A DNA stretch of 63,466 bases from an uncultured Prevotella sp. (lineage in GTDB: Bacteria; Bacteroidota; Bacteroidia; Bacteroidales; Bacteroidaceae), in contig NZ_CAMJFM010000016.1 in NCBI RefSeq assembly GCF_946404925.1, positions 1-63,466 on the forward strand. Reading direction: 5' to 3'. Below, piece by piece: positions 49,857 to 58,583 of the stretch. The notes under the pieces are model-generated. The model made no database searches and was not told where the DNA came from. It was given only the letters and a program-made list of their open reading frames with translations. Position 1 is the stretch's first letter. Every line of letters starts with the position of its first letter. The translations under genes were made by a program, and so were the position numbers.

Positions 49857-51450
49857 CGTGCAGTCCTAAGAATACCATAATGCCGTTCATTAATATCCAG
49901 AAGATTGCGAACGGCAGCGTCTTACGCATAATGTCGCCATCCTGCCCCTCCATATCACATGCTGCGGTAGCGATGGCGATACTTTGTGGTGACAGCAGTT
50001 TACCACCCTCAGAACCAGCGCAGTTAGCGGCAGCCAGCCAGTTGGTCTCGTTACCGTTAACGCCGAAGAACTGAGCATCGTTTATCAATCCAAGCTGTCC
50101 GGCAGCGGCAGCTTGCAGCTTACCAAACAGGATGTTGGCCGATGTGGCCGAACCCGTTACAAATGTTCCGATAGAGCCGATAAGTGGGGCGAAGAATGGG
50201 TAAGCCACGCCCGTCATGCCTACCAGTCCGGTGGCGATGGCCAGTGTCATGCCGGTATTGTTCATCAGCATGGCCAGGGCTACCAGGCAGCAGATGGTGA
50301 TGGCCGTCTTCTGCAGGTTGATGGTGGTCTTGGCCAGCATCTTCATCAGTTTGCCAAAACTCAGACCCTGAATCAGTCCGCCAATCATAGCACCTAGGAA
50401 GATCATCAGTCCGGCATTGCTCAGCCAGCCGAATGAGAAGGTATTGCCGATGATGGGCATATCAAACTTGGTTACCAGTGTCGACTTCAGCAGGTCGTTC
50501 ATTGGAGGCACAATCTTGCTCGAAATGAGGATGAAGAAGATGATGAGGCCGTAAACACTCCAAGCCTTCAACGTCTTGGTCATGCCGAATTTCTTCTTCT
50601 CAACCACCACTTCGTCGTTGGGGTTCTCGTCGTGGATAAACAGCTTGTTGTAGATGAGCATGGCGATGATGGCGGCTACCGAACCGAGGATGGCAGGTGT
50701 CTCAGGGCCAAGGAAGTAAGCGCAGCAGAACTGCACGATGATTGAAAAACAGCCCACAAACAGTGCCAGTGAAATGTTCTTGATTATCTTGGTGCGATCG
50801 GTCATCATCAGGATGAGGAATGGGGTGATGAAGAACATCAGCGACAGCTGCAGAATAATGAATGTGGCAACCTCGCACAGCATCTCGGGCGATGCGGTAC
50901 CATCGGCCACCTGATTGGCCAGCGTGGTGGCGGGCAGACCTACGGCACCGAAACCTACGGCCACGGTGTTAGCCACCAAGCAGATAACGGCCGAGAACAT
51001 CGGTTTGAAGCCCAGTCCGATGAGGATGGCTGCGGGGATAGCCACGGCTGTACCGAATCCGGCCATACCTTCCAGCACACCACCAAAGCCCCACGTCAGC
51101 AGCAGCACCAGCAGACCCTTGTCGCTGGTCAGCTGTATAAACTGCGTCTTGATGGTCTCAATCTCCTTGGTCTCCACCAGAATGTTGTAGCTGAAGATGG
51201 CGCAGATGATAATCAGGATAATCGGGAAACAAGCTTTTAGGATACCCTCGATGACCGACCAGAATGTGATGCCATAGATGGACACACCTATATACTTGTC
51301 GGGAACAATGCCCATCGATGGGGCTACTAATATTGCCAACAGGATAGTTACTACAAGCGTAATTAACGCGCTCTTCCAGCCTGACATCTTGAGGCCCATC
51401 ATGAGTACGAAGAGCAGAATAATGGGAATTACAGATACAATTGCTGCCAT
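49849..51450 (-). CDS. lldP: L-lactate permease family transporter
   Basis: 533 aa, about 13 membrane helices. LldP-family motifs: GFGGVLEGMAGFGTAVAIPAA and GSIGTFVTGSATSANILFG. Imports lactate or glycolate with protons. The start at 51450 (MAAIVSVIPI) is preferred; in-frame codons upstream run into the promoter. A D-lactate-type dehydrogenase is encoded 4 kb away at 55457. Confidence 0.9.
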   Translation of the reverse strand: MAAIVSVIPIILLFVLMMGLKMSGWKSALITLVVTILLAILVAPSMGIVPDKYIGVSIYGITFWSVIEGILKACFPIILIIICAIFSYNILVETKEIETIKTQFIQLTSDKGLLVLLLTWGFGGVLEGMAGFGTAVAIPAAILIGLGFKPMFSAVICLVANTVAVGFGAVGLPATTLANQVADGTASPEMLCEVATFIILQLSLMFFITPFLILMMTDRTKIIKNISLALFVGCFSIIVQFCCAYFLGPETPAILGSVAAIIAMLIYNKLFIHDENPNDEVVVEKKKFGMTKTLKAWSVYGLIIFFILISSKIVPPMNDLLKSTLVTKFDMPIIGNTFSFGWLSNAGLMIFLGAMIGGLIQGLSFGKLMKMLAKTTINLQKTAITICCLVALAMLMNNTGMTLAIATGLVGMTGVAYPFFAPLIGSIGTFVTGSATSANILFGKLQAAAAGQLGLINDAQFFGVNGNETNWLAAANCAGSEGGKLLSPQSIAIATAACDMEGQDGDIMRKTLPFAIFWILMNGIMVFLGLHVI

Positions 51451-51493
51451 AGGGCTTTTAGTTATTAGTTTGTTATATATATAAGTTCTGCCG

Positions 51494-51502
51494 ACAAATA
51501 TA
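51494..51502 (-). promoter_or_regulatory. -7 box for the lactate permease gene
   Basis: TATATTTGT on the minus strand, 43 bases upstream of the ATG. Confidence 0.5.
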
Positions 51503-51543
51503 CGAATAAATCCGTAACATTGCACAAATATTTTAGTTAAAAA

Positions 51544-52461
51544 TCAAAAATAGCTTACAATTGTGGGTACGCAATTGCGAATTTCTACTGGTATGGTCTC
51601 AGTTTTTACATCGTCGGTGCTCACTTTCAGTCGCACCATACAGGCTTTTGTGTTGAGTGGTTTGTGTTGGTCGAAGATAAAGTTGCCCACGCTGTAGTAT
51701 ATCATCTTGCCACGGAATTCCTCGATGGTCTGCAGCGTGTGGGTGTGATGACAAACCAGCACGTCGGCGCCGGCGCGTATCAGCTGGTGGGCATCCCAAC
51801 GCTGACTGTTGGCCGGCTGCAGCGTGTGTTCGCCGCCCCAGTGCAGCGATACGATGATCACTGCCGTCGAGTCGGCCTTGCGCAACCTGTGCACGCGGTT
51901 CAGCAGCGAGTCCATCGGCTCCTGACTCACGCAAGGCTTGTCCGTCAGATAGGCGTAGTTCTCGAGTGCCAGCCTGAGCGATGGCACCAGCCACACGTTG
52001 CGTGGTTGCGATGCCAGCAGCACGGGCTCTGCGGCCTCCTGCATATTGGCGCCGGCACCTATGGGCACCATACCTGCGGCCGATACGTTGCGCTTGGTGT
52101 CCATCAGTCCCTCGCGCCCCTGGTCTATCGCGTGGTTGTTGGCCAGGTTCAGGTGGGTGATGCCGTGGCGCTTCAGCACCTGCAGCCATTCTGGCTCGCC
52201 ACGAAATATGAACAGCTTCTGTACGGGCGCCTGGATTTTGGTGGCGGGGCACTCCAGATTGCCCACCACCACCTGCGCCGAACGGAATACGGAGTCGACA
52301 CCTGCCGAAAACAGATGGTCCACTCCGTATTTGTTGATCTCGCGTCGCACGCCGCGGTCAAGCAGAATGTCGCCGGTAACCACGATATTCAGCGTATCAG
52401 CGCAGAACGCCGATACGCTGAATAGCAAATTAACAACCAGAACTATAGAATACCTCTTCAT
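51544..52461 (-). CDS. CapA-family metallophosphatase-like protein
   Basis: 305 aa. Signal peptide, then a PGA_cap (CapA) domain: VTGDILLDRGV, VVGNLECPAT, NLANNHAIDQG, SLHWGGEHT, HHTHTLQ and YYSVGNFIFDQ. Homologues are tied to poly-gamma-glutamate capsule anchoring, but no capB or capC is near, so the role is open. It overlaps the DUF3160 gene by 32 bp; its N-terminus is read in another frame of that gene's end. Confidence 0.88.
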   Translation of the reverse strand: MKRYSIVLVVNLLFSVSAFCADTLNIVVTGDILLDRGVRREINKYGVDHLFSAGVDSVFRSAQVVVGNLECPATKIQAPVQKLFIFRGEPEWLQVLKRHGITHLNLANNHAIDQGREGLMDTKRNVSAAGMVPIGAGANMQEAAEPVLLASQPRNVWLVPSLRLALENYAYLTDKPCVSQEPMDSLLNRVHRLRKADSTAVIIVSLHWGGEHTLQPANSQRWDAHQLIRAGADVLVCHHTHTLQTIEEFRGKMIYYSVGNFIFDQHKPLNTKACMVRLKVSTDDVKTETIPVEIRNCVPTIVSYF

Positions 52462-54868
52462 TAGGTTGTGGCATCTTTTTCAGTGGCAGCAGTATGCTCT
52501 TCATCCAGTCGGGCACACCCTTACGTGGGTTGCCTTCCAGCTGCTTCTGCCACTCCTCGTCGGTCAGTCGTGGCTGATTGATAGGCTGTATGAACTCGCG
52601 ATAGCTCAGCACGGCACCGCGTGTAAGATACAGATAGCCGCCTATCTCTACCACTACGTAAATCTCGTCGGCATCGCCCACGGCCTCAAACAGTATGGCC
52701 TTGTCGGGGTTGTTGTCGGCGTTGGCGGTATACACGTCGGCCACCAGAGCCACCTTGCGGTCGGCGCCTTCTATGTCTACCCAGTTATACAGGTTCTGGT
52801 CGGGCATGCGCAGCAGGTCGAGCGATATGTTCTCGAATGTAGCGCCGATGTATGCTATCTGGTCGTACTCCTCGTCGGATAGCATCTTGCCGGCCAGCTC
52901 CTTCTCGCTCACGCGCAGCAGGAACGACACTTCGTCTCTCAGTCGCTCGGTCACACCCTCTATCTTCTCGGTCATCATGTCCTGACTCTTCAGCAGTTTG
53001 GCGGTGTTGTCAAGCAACTCGACGGCCTTCTTCCAGAACTTCACGTTAGGCTCCACATAACCCTTTACCACTGGTTCGGGCACGTTCTCGCCACCGCCAC
53101 ACTCAGCTCCCATGGGCTGCTTGGCGTAGAGTATGGCGTCGTGCTTCAGTTCGGCCCAAGATGCCAGGGCGGCATTCAGATCCTTCTTTCCCCACTCGGG
53201 ATTAACCATGAAGTAGGGGTACTGGCTCTCGGCCATGTGGGGCGATGCCAACACCTTCAGTGTCTGCATCCATTGGGTGGCTGTGGTTTCGTTCCAGTCT
53301 ATCTCGCCCATGCGTTTCTTCATCCTGTCGAGTGTAGGCAACAGTTCCTTCCAATCGGTCTTCTCTTCCTTCAGTATCTGCTCGGCTACGGTCACGCCCA
53401 TAGCGGCCATCACGTCAATACCCTTAGGTACACCACGCTTCGATGGCTTGCCCTCATAGTCTACCATCTCCTGCAGCACTTCGGCATCGGGCTGGTAGCG
53501 CTGTGGCATCACGTTTATCTTGTTGTGACTGGTCTTTTCAAACTTCGGGCGTATGCGTGTCTGCTTGTTGCCAATCTCGTTCAGCACCTTGGTCAGCTTG
53601 GCCACCTCCTTGTCGTCGTTCAGCAGTTCGTCCATCGCCATGCCCGTCTTGTCAACCTCGCTGATGACTTGTATCAAGCTCAGGTTGTCGTGCTGACCCA
53701 TCAGCATGGTTATCAGGTCGTTAATCTTGTCGTACTTCTGGCGCGTCTTCTTAAACAGCTTCATGGCAAACGCCATCTGCACGGCCTGCTTCACTTCGGT
53801 CTCGTAGTCAGTTCCCATGGTGGCGGTCTGCAGCCACATCATACCGCGGAAGTAGCGCTTCAGTCCGTCGCTGCGGGTATAGTGGCCGCGGGCGCGGAAC
53901 AGACTGTAGGGGAACGATACGTCGCCCATATAGTCCATCAGCATACCGCTGCGATTGTTTTCTGCTTTCAGGCATTTCTCTATCTCGTCCTTCTCGGTGG
54001 TATAGCTGTCGTCAATGGGTTTGCCGTTAAACAGGTGCAGTGCCACGCGGAAGAACTGCAGATTCCTGCCGGCTATGCGTTTGGTCTCGTTGTCGTCGAA
54101 GTCGGCGTTGTGTATGATGGCCAGCATGGCGTCAATCATATCCTGCGAGAACGATGTCATCAGTGGCAGCAGCTGATACTCCTCCAGCTCGCGCAGCATG
54201 CAGTCGATGTAGAGGTGATACAGCTGCAGATAGAGGTCGGTCGTCACAAAGCTGGGGAAGTCGGAGTAGTCGTTACGCTCGTACACATGGAACAGCTGTG
54301 CGGTGTTCGATGGCACGATGGCGAATCCCTCTTCGGCCAGCTTCTGACATAGTGTCGAGTCGAAGTCCTTCAGCTGCTGTGGGTTCAGCAGGTTGCCCAT
54401 GTTTACGCGCAGGCCCTCTTCCACGTCGAAGTTCTGTTTCAGCAGTTCGTCCTCACGCTCTTTCAGTCGCTTCATAAACGCCTTCTCCACGTCGTTATAC
54501 ACTATCAGCTTCTGCTCGTCGATGGCGCGCAGATAGGCATCGCGCCAGCTCTCGTTCTCCTTGCTCTCCACGGGCTCCACTTTCTCGTCGAGCACGTACA
54601 TCAGCGAGTCGTACCACGTTGTAACGCCGTAGATGCCTCGCAGGTACGAGTCTTTAAACGGGTAGCCGCGCTGGGCAGCAGGCGCATTGCGCAGTATGCG
54701 CAGATCACTCAGGTTCAGCGCCGACACGTCCATATCGTAGTCGATGCTGTCACGAAGACTCTCGGCATCGATGGTCGATACCGGTACTTGTACCACACTC
54801 TGTTTCTGGCTGCAGGCTGCCATCAGGCCCGCCATGCATGCCAACATCATTACTTTACTCTTTTTCAT
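52430..54868 (-). CDS. DUF3160 lipoprotein
   Basis: 812 aa. Lipoprotein signal with LMAAC at residue 19. A large helical DUF3160 region follows (about 110-800), with conserved patches such as FPSFVTTDLYLQLYHLYID, MAFAMKLFKK and GADRKVALVADVYTA. The family has no known activity. It sits between an exported calcium-loop protein and CapA with overlaps on both sides, an arrangement that suggests a single extracytoplasmic function. Confidence 0.85.
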   Translation of the reverse strand: MKKSKVMMLACMAGLMAACSQKQSVVQVPVSTIDAESLRDSIDYDMDVSALNLSDLRILRNAPAAQRGYPFKDSYLRGIYGVTTWYDSLMYVLDEKVEPVESKENESWRDAYLRAIDEQKLIVYNDVEKAFMKRLKEREDELLKQNFDVEEGLRVNMGNLLNPQQLKDFDSTLCQKLAEEGFAIVPSNTAQLFHVYERNDYSDFPSFVTTDLYLQLYHLYIDCMLRELEEYQLLPLMTSFSQDMIDAMLAIIHNADFDDNETKRIAGRNLQFFRVALHLFNGKPIDDSYTTEKDEIEKCLKAENNRSGMLMDYMGDVSFPYSLFRARGHYTRSDGLKRYFRGMMWLQTATMGTDYETEVKQAVQMAFAMKLFKKTRQKYDKINDLITMLMGQHDNLSLIQVISEVDKTGMAMDELLNDDKEVAKLTKVLNEIGNKQTRIRPKFEKTSHNKINVMPQRYQPDAEVLQEMVDYEGKPSKRGVPKGIDVMAAMGVTVAEQILKEEKTDWKELLPTLDRMKKRMGEIDWNETTATQWMQTLKVLASPHMAESQYPYFMVNPEWGKKDLNAALASWAELKHDAILYAKQPMGAECGGGENVPEPVVKGYVEPNVKFWKKAVELLDNTAKLLKSQDMMTEKIEGVTERLRDEVSFLLRVSEKELAGKMLSDEEYDQIAYIGATFENISLDLLRMPDQNLYNWVDIEGADRKVALVADVYTANADNNPDKAILFEAVGDADEIYVVVEIGGYLYLTRGAVLSYREFIQPINQPRLTDEEWQKQLEGNPRKGVPDWMKSILLPLKKMPQPNEEVFYSSGC

Positions 54869-55335
54869 TGGTCAAAGGTCATTATTGCTGTTTCTTTGTT
54901 TACACCTTTTATAATATAGTGGTCGAAGGCCATGCCGAACCCTCCCCACTTGTAGTCGGATACCACATACTGCCCCTGGCCGTTCTGCTCCAGCGCCCGT
55001 ATCTTGCCATCAACGTAGCGGAAGTCCTCGAGTATGCCGCCCAGCTTCGAGCCCAGCCACAGCGGACGGGCCTTGCCGTTCACCTGCTTGAAGATGAAGA
55101 TGCGGCGTGCCTTCTGCGGATAGAACCGTGTGGCTTTGATCACGCCCACGATGGCATCGATGTTACCGTCGCCATCCACATCGCCTGTCTGATACTGATA
55201 CACGGGGTAGGGCAGTCGCCAACCGTTAAGGTAGTATAGGCTGTCGTTCTGTTTCTTCAGTTCAAAGCTCTGTGCCTCGCATGCCAGTGTGCCGAACCAT
55301 ATCGCAAGTAGTATCAAAATCCTACTCTTTGTCAC
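54865..55335 (-). CDS. Exported protein with a calcium-binding loop
   Basis: 156 aa. Signal peptide ending near residue 22 (ACEAQ). The sequence TGDVDGDGNIDAIVG is a DxDGDGxxD calcium loop as in FG-GAP/VCBS or dockerin-like repeats, but there is only one. No other domain recognised. It overlaps the DUF3160 gene by 4 bp and is first in the operon. Confidence 0.7.
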   Translation of the reverse strand: MTKSRILILLAIWFGTLACEAQSFELKKQNDSLYYLNGWRLPYPVYQYQTGDVDGDGNIDAIVGVIKATRFYPQKARRIFIFKQVNGKARPLWLGSKLGGILEDFRYVDGKIRALEQNGQGQYVVSDYKWGGFGMAFDHYIIKGVNKETAIMTFDQ

Positions 55336-55355
55336 GTCTTTAGGTTTTTATCGGG

Positions 55356-55364
55356 CCAAAGATA
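55356..55364 (-). promoter_or_regulatory. -7 box for the DUF3160-CapA operon
   Basis: TATCTTTGG on the minus strand, 20 bases upstream of the first ATG. It is divergent from the promoter at 55407. Confidence 0.55.
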
Positions 55365-55406
55365 CGAAAAAAATCTAAAAATGCTATTCTATACCAAATT
55401 TTTTTG

Positions 55407-55415
55407 TATATTTGC
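55407..55415 (+). promoter_or_regulatory. -7 box for the D-lactate-type dehydrogenase
   Basis: TATATTTGC, 41 bases before the ATG at 55457. Confidence 0.6.
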
Positions 55416-55456
55416 TCGCAAAAATCATTAAGTATAACTAAAAACTTAGACGCCCT

Positions 55457-58400
55457 ATGATTACTCAATTCTTGTCAGAGCTGCGGCAATTCCTGCCCGA
55501 AGAGCGTATTTACACCGACGAGCTACGTACTCTTGGTTGGGGTACCGATGCCAGTTTCTACCGTCAGATACCGCAGGTCGTTGTGCGCAGCGATGGCGAG
55601 GCCGAAATCTCAAAGATTGTGTGTGCCTGCCGCAAATACAAGCTGCCCTTCACCTTCCGCGCCGCTGGCACATCGCTCAGCGGTCAGAGCTGTACCGACA
55701 GTGTGCTCATCGTGGCTGGCAAGCACTGGGAAAACTACGTTTTAGAGGTGAGAGGTGAGGACGGAGAGGTGAGAGAATACACTGATGCTTCAGGCATATC
55801 TCTAGCTTCTCACCTCTCACCTCTCACCTCTATAAAACTGCAGCCCGGCATCGTGGGCGCGCGCGTGAATCAGATATTAAAGCCCTTCGGCCGCGTGTTC
55901 CCGCCCGATCCTGCCTCTATCGGATCGGCCATGGTGGGTGGCATCGTGGTGAATAATGCCTCGGGCATGAACTGCGGTGTGCATGCCAATAGCGACCGCA
56001 TGATGCTCTCGGCTCGCATCGTCCTTACCGATGGCACCGTGCTGGATACTGGCGATGCCCAGAGTCGTGAGGAGTTCCGCAAGACTCATCCTGCCTTTAT
56101 CGATCGCATCGAGAAGCTGCGCGATAAGGTGCGTGCCGATAAGGAGTTGGCCGACCGCATCACTAAGAAGTATAGCATCAAGAATGTTACCGGACTCAAC
56201 CTGCGCCCGCTGGTGGCTTACGATGATCCGTTCGACATCATTGCCCACTCTATGGTAGGCTCTGAGGGCACCTTGGCGTTCCTCTCTGAGGTTACTATGA
56301 AGACGCTCAAAGACTATCCGTTCAAGGCCTCGGCCATGGTCTACTTTATGACCATGAAGGAGAGCTGCGAGGCTGTGGTGGCCATGAAGAAGATGAAGGC
56401 CGGCGAGGAAGACCTGGAGTACAGTGCCGAGAATCTGGTGGTGAAGAGTGCCGAGATGCTCGATTACAAGTCGCTCAGCTCAGTCGACGATCCCGTCTAC
56501 CTGCAGTATCAGAAGGATGTGGATGCCGGCAAGATTGAGGGCGTGGAGCCTGGCGATTACCACAACCTCACCGCCATCCTCACCGAGACCAAGGGCATCA
56601 CCCACGAGCAGCTGCTCGATAAGATAGCTAAGATACAGGAGTGTCTGGGCCAGTTCCGTCTGTATATTCCGGCTGAGTTCACCGAAGATCCTGCCATTTA
56701 CGGCAAGTACTGGGCCATCCGAAGCGGCATCTTCCCCAGCGTGGGCGGCACCCGTCCTGTGGGCACATCGTGCCTCATCGAGGATGTGGCATTCCCCATC
56801 GAATCGCTGCCTGAGGCTACCGTCAAACTGCAGAAGCTGATAGCCGACCACGGTTACGACGATGCCTGCATCTACGGCCACGCCTTCGAGGGCAACTACC
56901 ACTTTATTTTGAACCAGAGCTTTGCCGATGAGCACGAGGTGGCTCGCTATGCCGAGATGATGCGCGATGTGGCTAAGCTGGTGGTAGAGGACTACGACGG
57001 CTCGCTCAAGGCCGAACACGGCACGGGCCGCAATATGGCACCATTTGTGAAGTACGAGTGGGGCGACAAGGCCTACGAGGCCATGAAGGAACTCAAGGCC
57101 ATCTTCGACCCCGACGGCCTGCTGAACCAAGGCGTTATTTTCAACGACGATCCCGACTGCTTCATCAAGTGCCTCAAGCCGCTGCCGGTGCTCGATTTCG
57201 ACTTCAGCAGCGTGCCCGATGGCGGCCATTACCTCATGGATCCTGCACTGTCAACGGCCAAGGAGACCATAGAGCAGGTAAAGCGCGCCAACAAGTGTAT
57301 CGAGTGTGGCTTCTGCGAGGTCAACTGTATGTCGTGCGGCCTCACGCTGTCCAGCCGTATGCGTATTGCCGTTCAGCGCGAGATTTGCTATCTCACCGCT
57401 ACGGGGCAGAACCCCCAGCGACTGGCTACACTCAAAAAGCAGTATAAGTACTATGGCGACCAGACCTGTGCCACCGACGGTCTCTGTTCTACATCGTGCC
57501 CGATGAAGATCAATACCGGCGAGCTTACGCACCTGATTCGTCAGATGGATATGAACCAGAGTCCTGCGGGCTATAAGCTGGGCGAGTTTGCCGCTAACCA
57601 CATGGCGGGCATCAAGAGCGGTCTGCGCGTGGTGCTCGATGTGGCTCATGCCGCCCACGTCACGCTGGGCCCAACGCTCATGACTACCGTGTGTCGCACC
57701 ATGAACAAGATGGGCCTGCCGCTCTGGACCACCGCCATGCCAAAGAAACATCGCCAGCCCAAGAAGAGCGACTTGACTCAATTTATCATTGAGAGTATAG
57801 AGGTGAGAGGTGAGAAGGGAGAGGTGAGAGATTACTCTGAGGCAGAAAAGCCGAAGGTAGTGTATTTCCCAAGTTGTATCAACCAGACCATGGGCCAGTC
57901 GCGCCATGGCGGTAAGATTCACGACCTGGTGGATGAGGTGATCCAGCTCATGGCTAAGGCCGGCTACGAGGTCATCTTCCCCGAGGGCATGGAGCGTATG
58001 TGCTGCGGACAGATTTGGGAGAGTAAGGGTATGCTCGACATTGCCGACCGCAAGAGTGCCGAGCTCGAGGCTGCCCTGTGGAAGGCTTCCGAGGAGGGCA
58101 AGTATCCTGTGCTCTGCGCCCAGAGCCCCTGTCTGCATCGTATGAAAAAGGTGATGCACAAGATGAAGCTCTACGAGCCTGCCGAGTTCATCATGAAGTA
58201 TCTGGTGCCACGCCTCGATTTCAAGCCTATCGACCGTCCTATCGCCCTGCACATCACGTGTTCTACACGTCAGATGGGCGTGGCCGACGACCTGATTAAT
58301 CTGGCCAAGCTGTGCTCTACCAAGGTGTTCTTGCCCGAGGGTGTGGGCTGCTGCGGCTTTGCCGGCGATCGTGGCTTCACCTTCCCCGAACTCAACAAGT

Positions 58401-58561
58401 ACGGCTTGCGCAAGCTGCGCCCACAGATTGAGGCCAACCACATCGAGGTGGGCTACTCGAACAGCCGCACCTGCGAGATAGGTCTTGAAACCAATACCGG
58501 CATCCCTTATATGAGTATTGTGTATCTTGTAAACGAATGTACAACCCCTAAAAAACAATAA
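55457..58561 (+). CDS. Fused FAD/Fe-S D-lactate (or glycolate) dehydrogenase
   Basis: 1034 aa. FAD-binding PCMH domain (about 20-270: RAAGTSLSGQS, GGIVVNNASGMNCG), GlcD/DLD C-terminal domain with EHGTGRN, a ferredoxin-like pair of clusters (CIECGFCEVNC, CATDGLCSTSCP; 610-690), and a GlcF-like heterodisulfide-type part with CCG motifs (MCCGQ, GCCGFAGDRG). Usual family length without inserts is about 940-1000; two GAGGTGA-type repeats add linkers. It probably oxidises D-lactate or another 2-hydroxy acid to feed electrons to the membrane. The lactate permease gene nearby fits. Confidence 0.88.
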   Translation: MITQFLSELRQFLPEERIYTDELRTLGWGTDASFYRQIPQVVVRSDGEAEISKIVCACRKYKLPFTFRAAGTSLSGQSCTDSVLIVAGKHWENYVLEVRGEDGEVREYTDASGISLASHLSPLTSIKLQPGIVGARVNQILKPFGRVFPPDPASIGSAMVGGIVVNNASGMNCGVHANSDRMMLSARIVLTDGTVLDTGDAQSREEFRKTHPAFIDRIEKLRDKVRADKELADRITKKYSIKNVTGLNLRPLVAYDDPFDIIAHSMVGSEGTLAFLSEVTMKTLKDYPFKASAMVYFMTMKESCEAVVAMKKMKAGEEDLEYSAENLVVKSAEMLDYKSLSSVDDPVYLQYQKDVDAGKIEGVEPGDYHNLTAILTETKGITHEQLLDKIAKIQECLGQFRLYIPAEFTEDPAIYGKYWAIRSGIFPSVGGTRPVGTSCLIEDVAFPIESLPEATVKLQKLIADHGYDDACIYGHAFEGNYHFILNQSFADEHEVARYAEMMRDVAKLVVEDYDGSLKAEHGTGRNMAPFVKYEWGDKAYEAMKELKAIFDPDGLLNQGVIFNDDPDCFIKCLKPLPVLDFDFSSVPDGGHYLMDPALSTAKETIEQVKRANKCIECGFCEVNCMSCGLTLSSRMRIAVQREICYLTATGQNPQRLATLKKQYKYYGDQTCATDGLCSTSCPMKINTGELTHLIRQMDMNQSPAGYKLGEFAANHMAGIKSGLRVVLDVAHAAHVTLGPTLMTTVCRTMNKMGLPLWTTAMPKKHRQPKKSDLTQFIIESIEVRGEKGEVRDYSEAEKPKVVYFPSCINQTMGQSRHGGKIHDLVDEVIQLMAKAGYEVIFPEGMERMCCGQIWESKGMLDIADRKSAELEAALWKASEEGKYPVLCAQSPCLHRMKKVMHKMKLYEPAEFIMKYLVPRLDFKPIDRPIALHITCSTRQMGVADDLINLAKLCSTKVFLPEGVGCCGFAGDRGFTFPELNKYGLRKLRPQIEANHIEVGYSNSRTCEIGLETNTGIPYMSIVYLVNECTTPKKQ
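55744..55832 (+). repeat. Inverted pair of GAGGTGA-type repeats inside the dehydrogenase gene
   Basis: Direct block 55744..55776 (TAGAGGTGAGAGGTGAGG and more) faces inverted block 55801..55832 (TTCTCACCTCTCACC and more), with 24 bases between. In protein it reads EVRGEDGEVRE, then SLASHLSPLTS. It interrupts the FAD domain before the strand IKLQPGIVG. Confidence 0.9.
57799..57830 (+). repeat. Second GAGGTGA-type repeat inside the dehydrogenase gene
   Basis: AGAGGTGAGAGGTGAGAAGG and following unit, read in frame as EVRGEKGEVRD, just before the strand PKVVYFPSC of the GlcF-like part. Confidence 0.9.
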
Positions 58562-58583
58562 ACCAATTATTTTAAAACGTAGT

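Noticed and set aside
49056..51450. Lactate permease and dehydrogenase as one operon
   Set aside because: The genes lie on opposite strands with the DUF3160-CapA operon between them; only a functional link is suggested.
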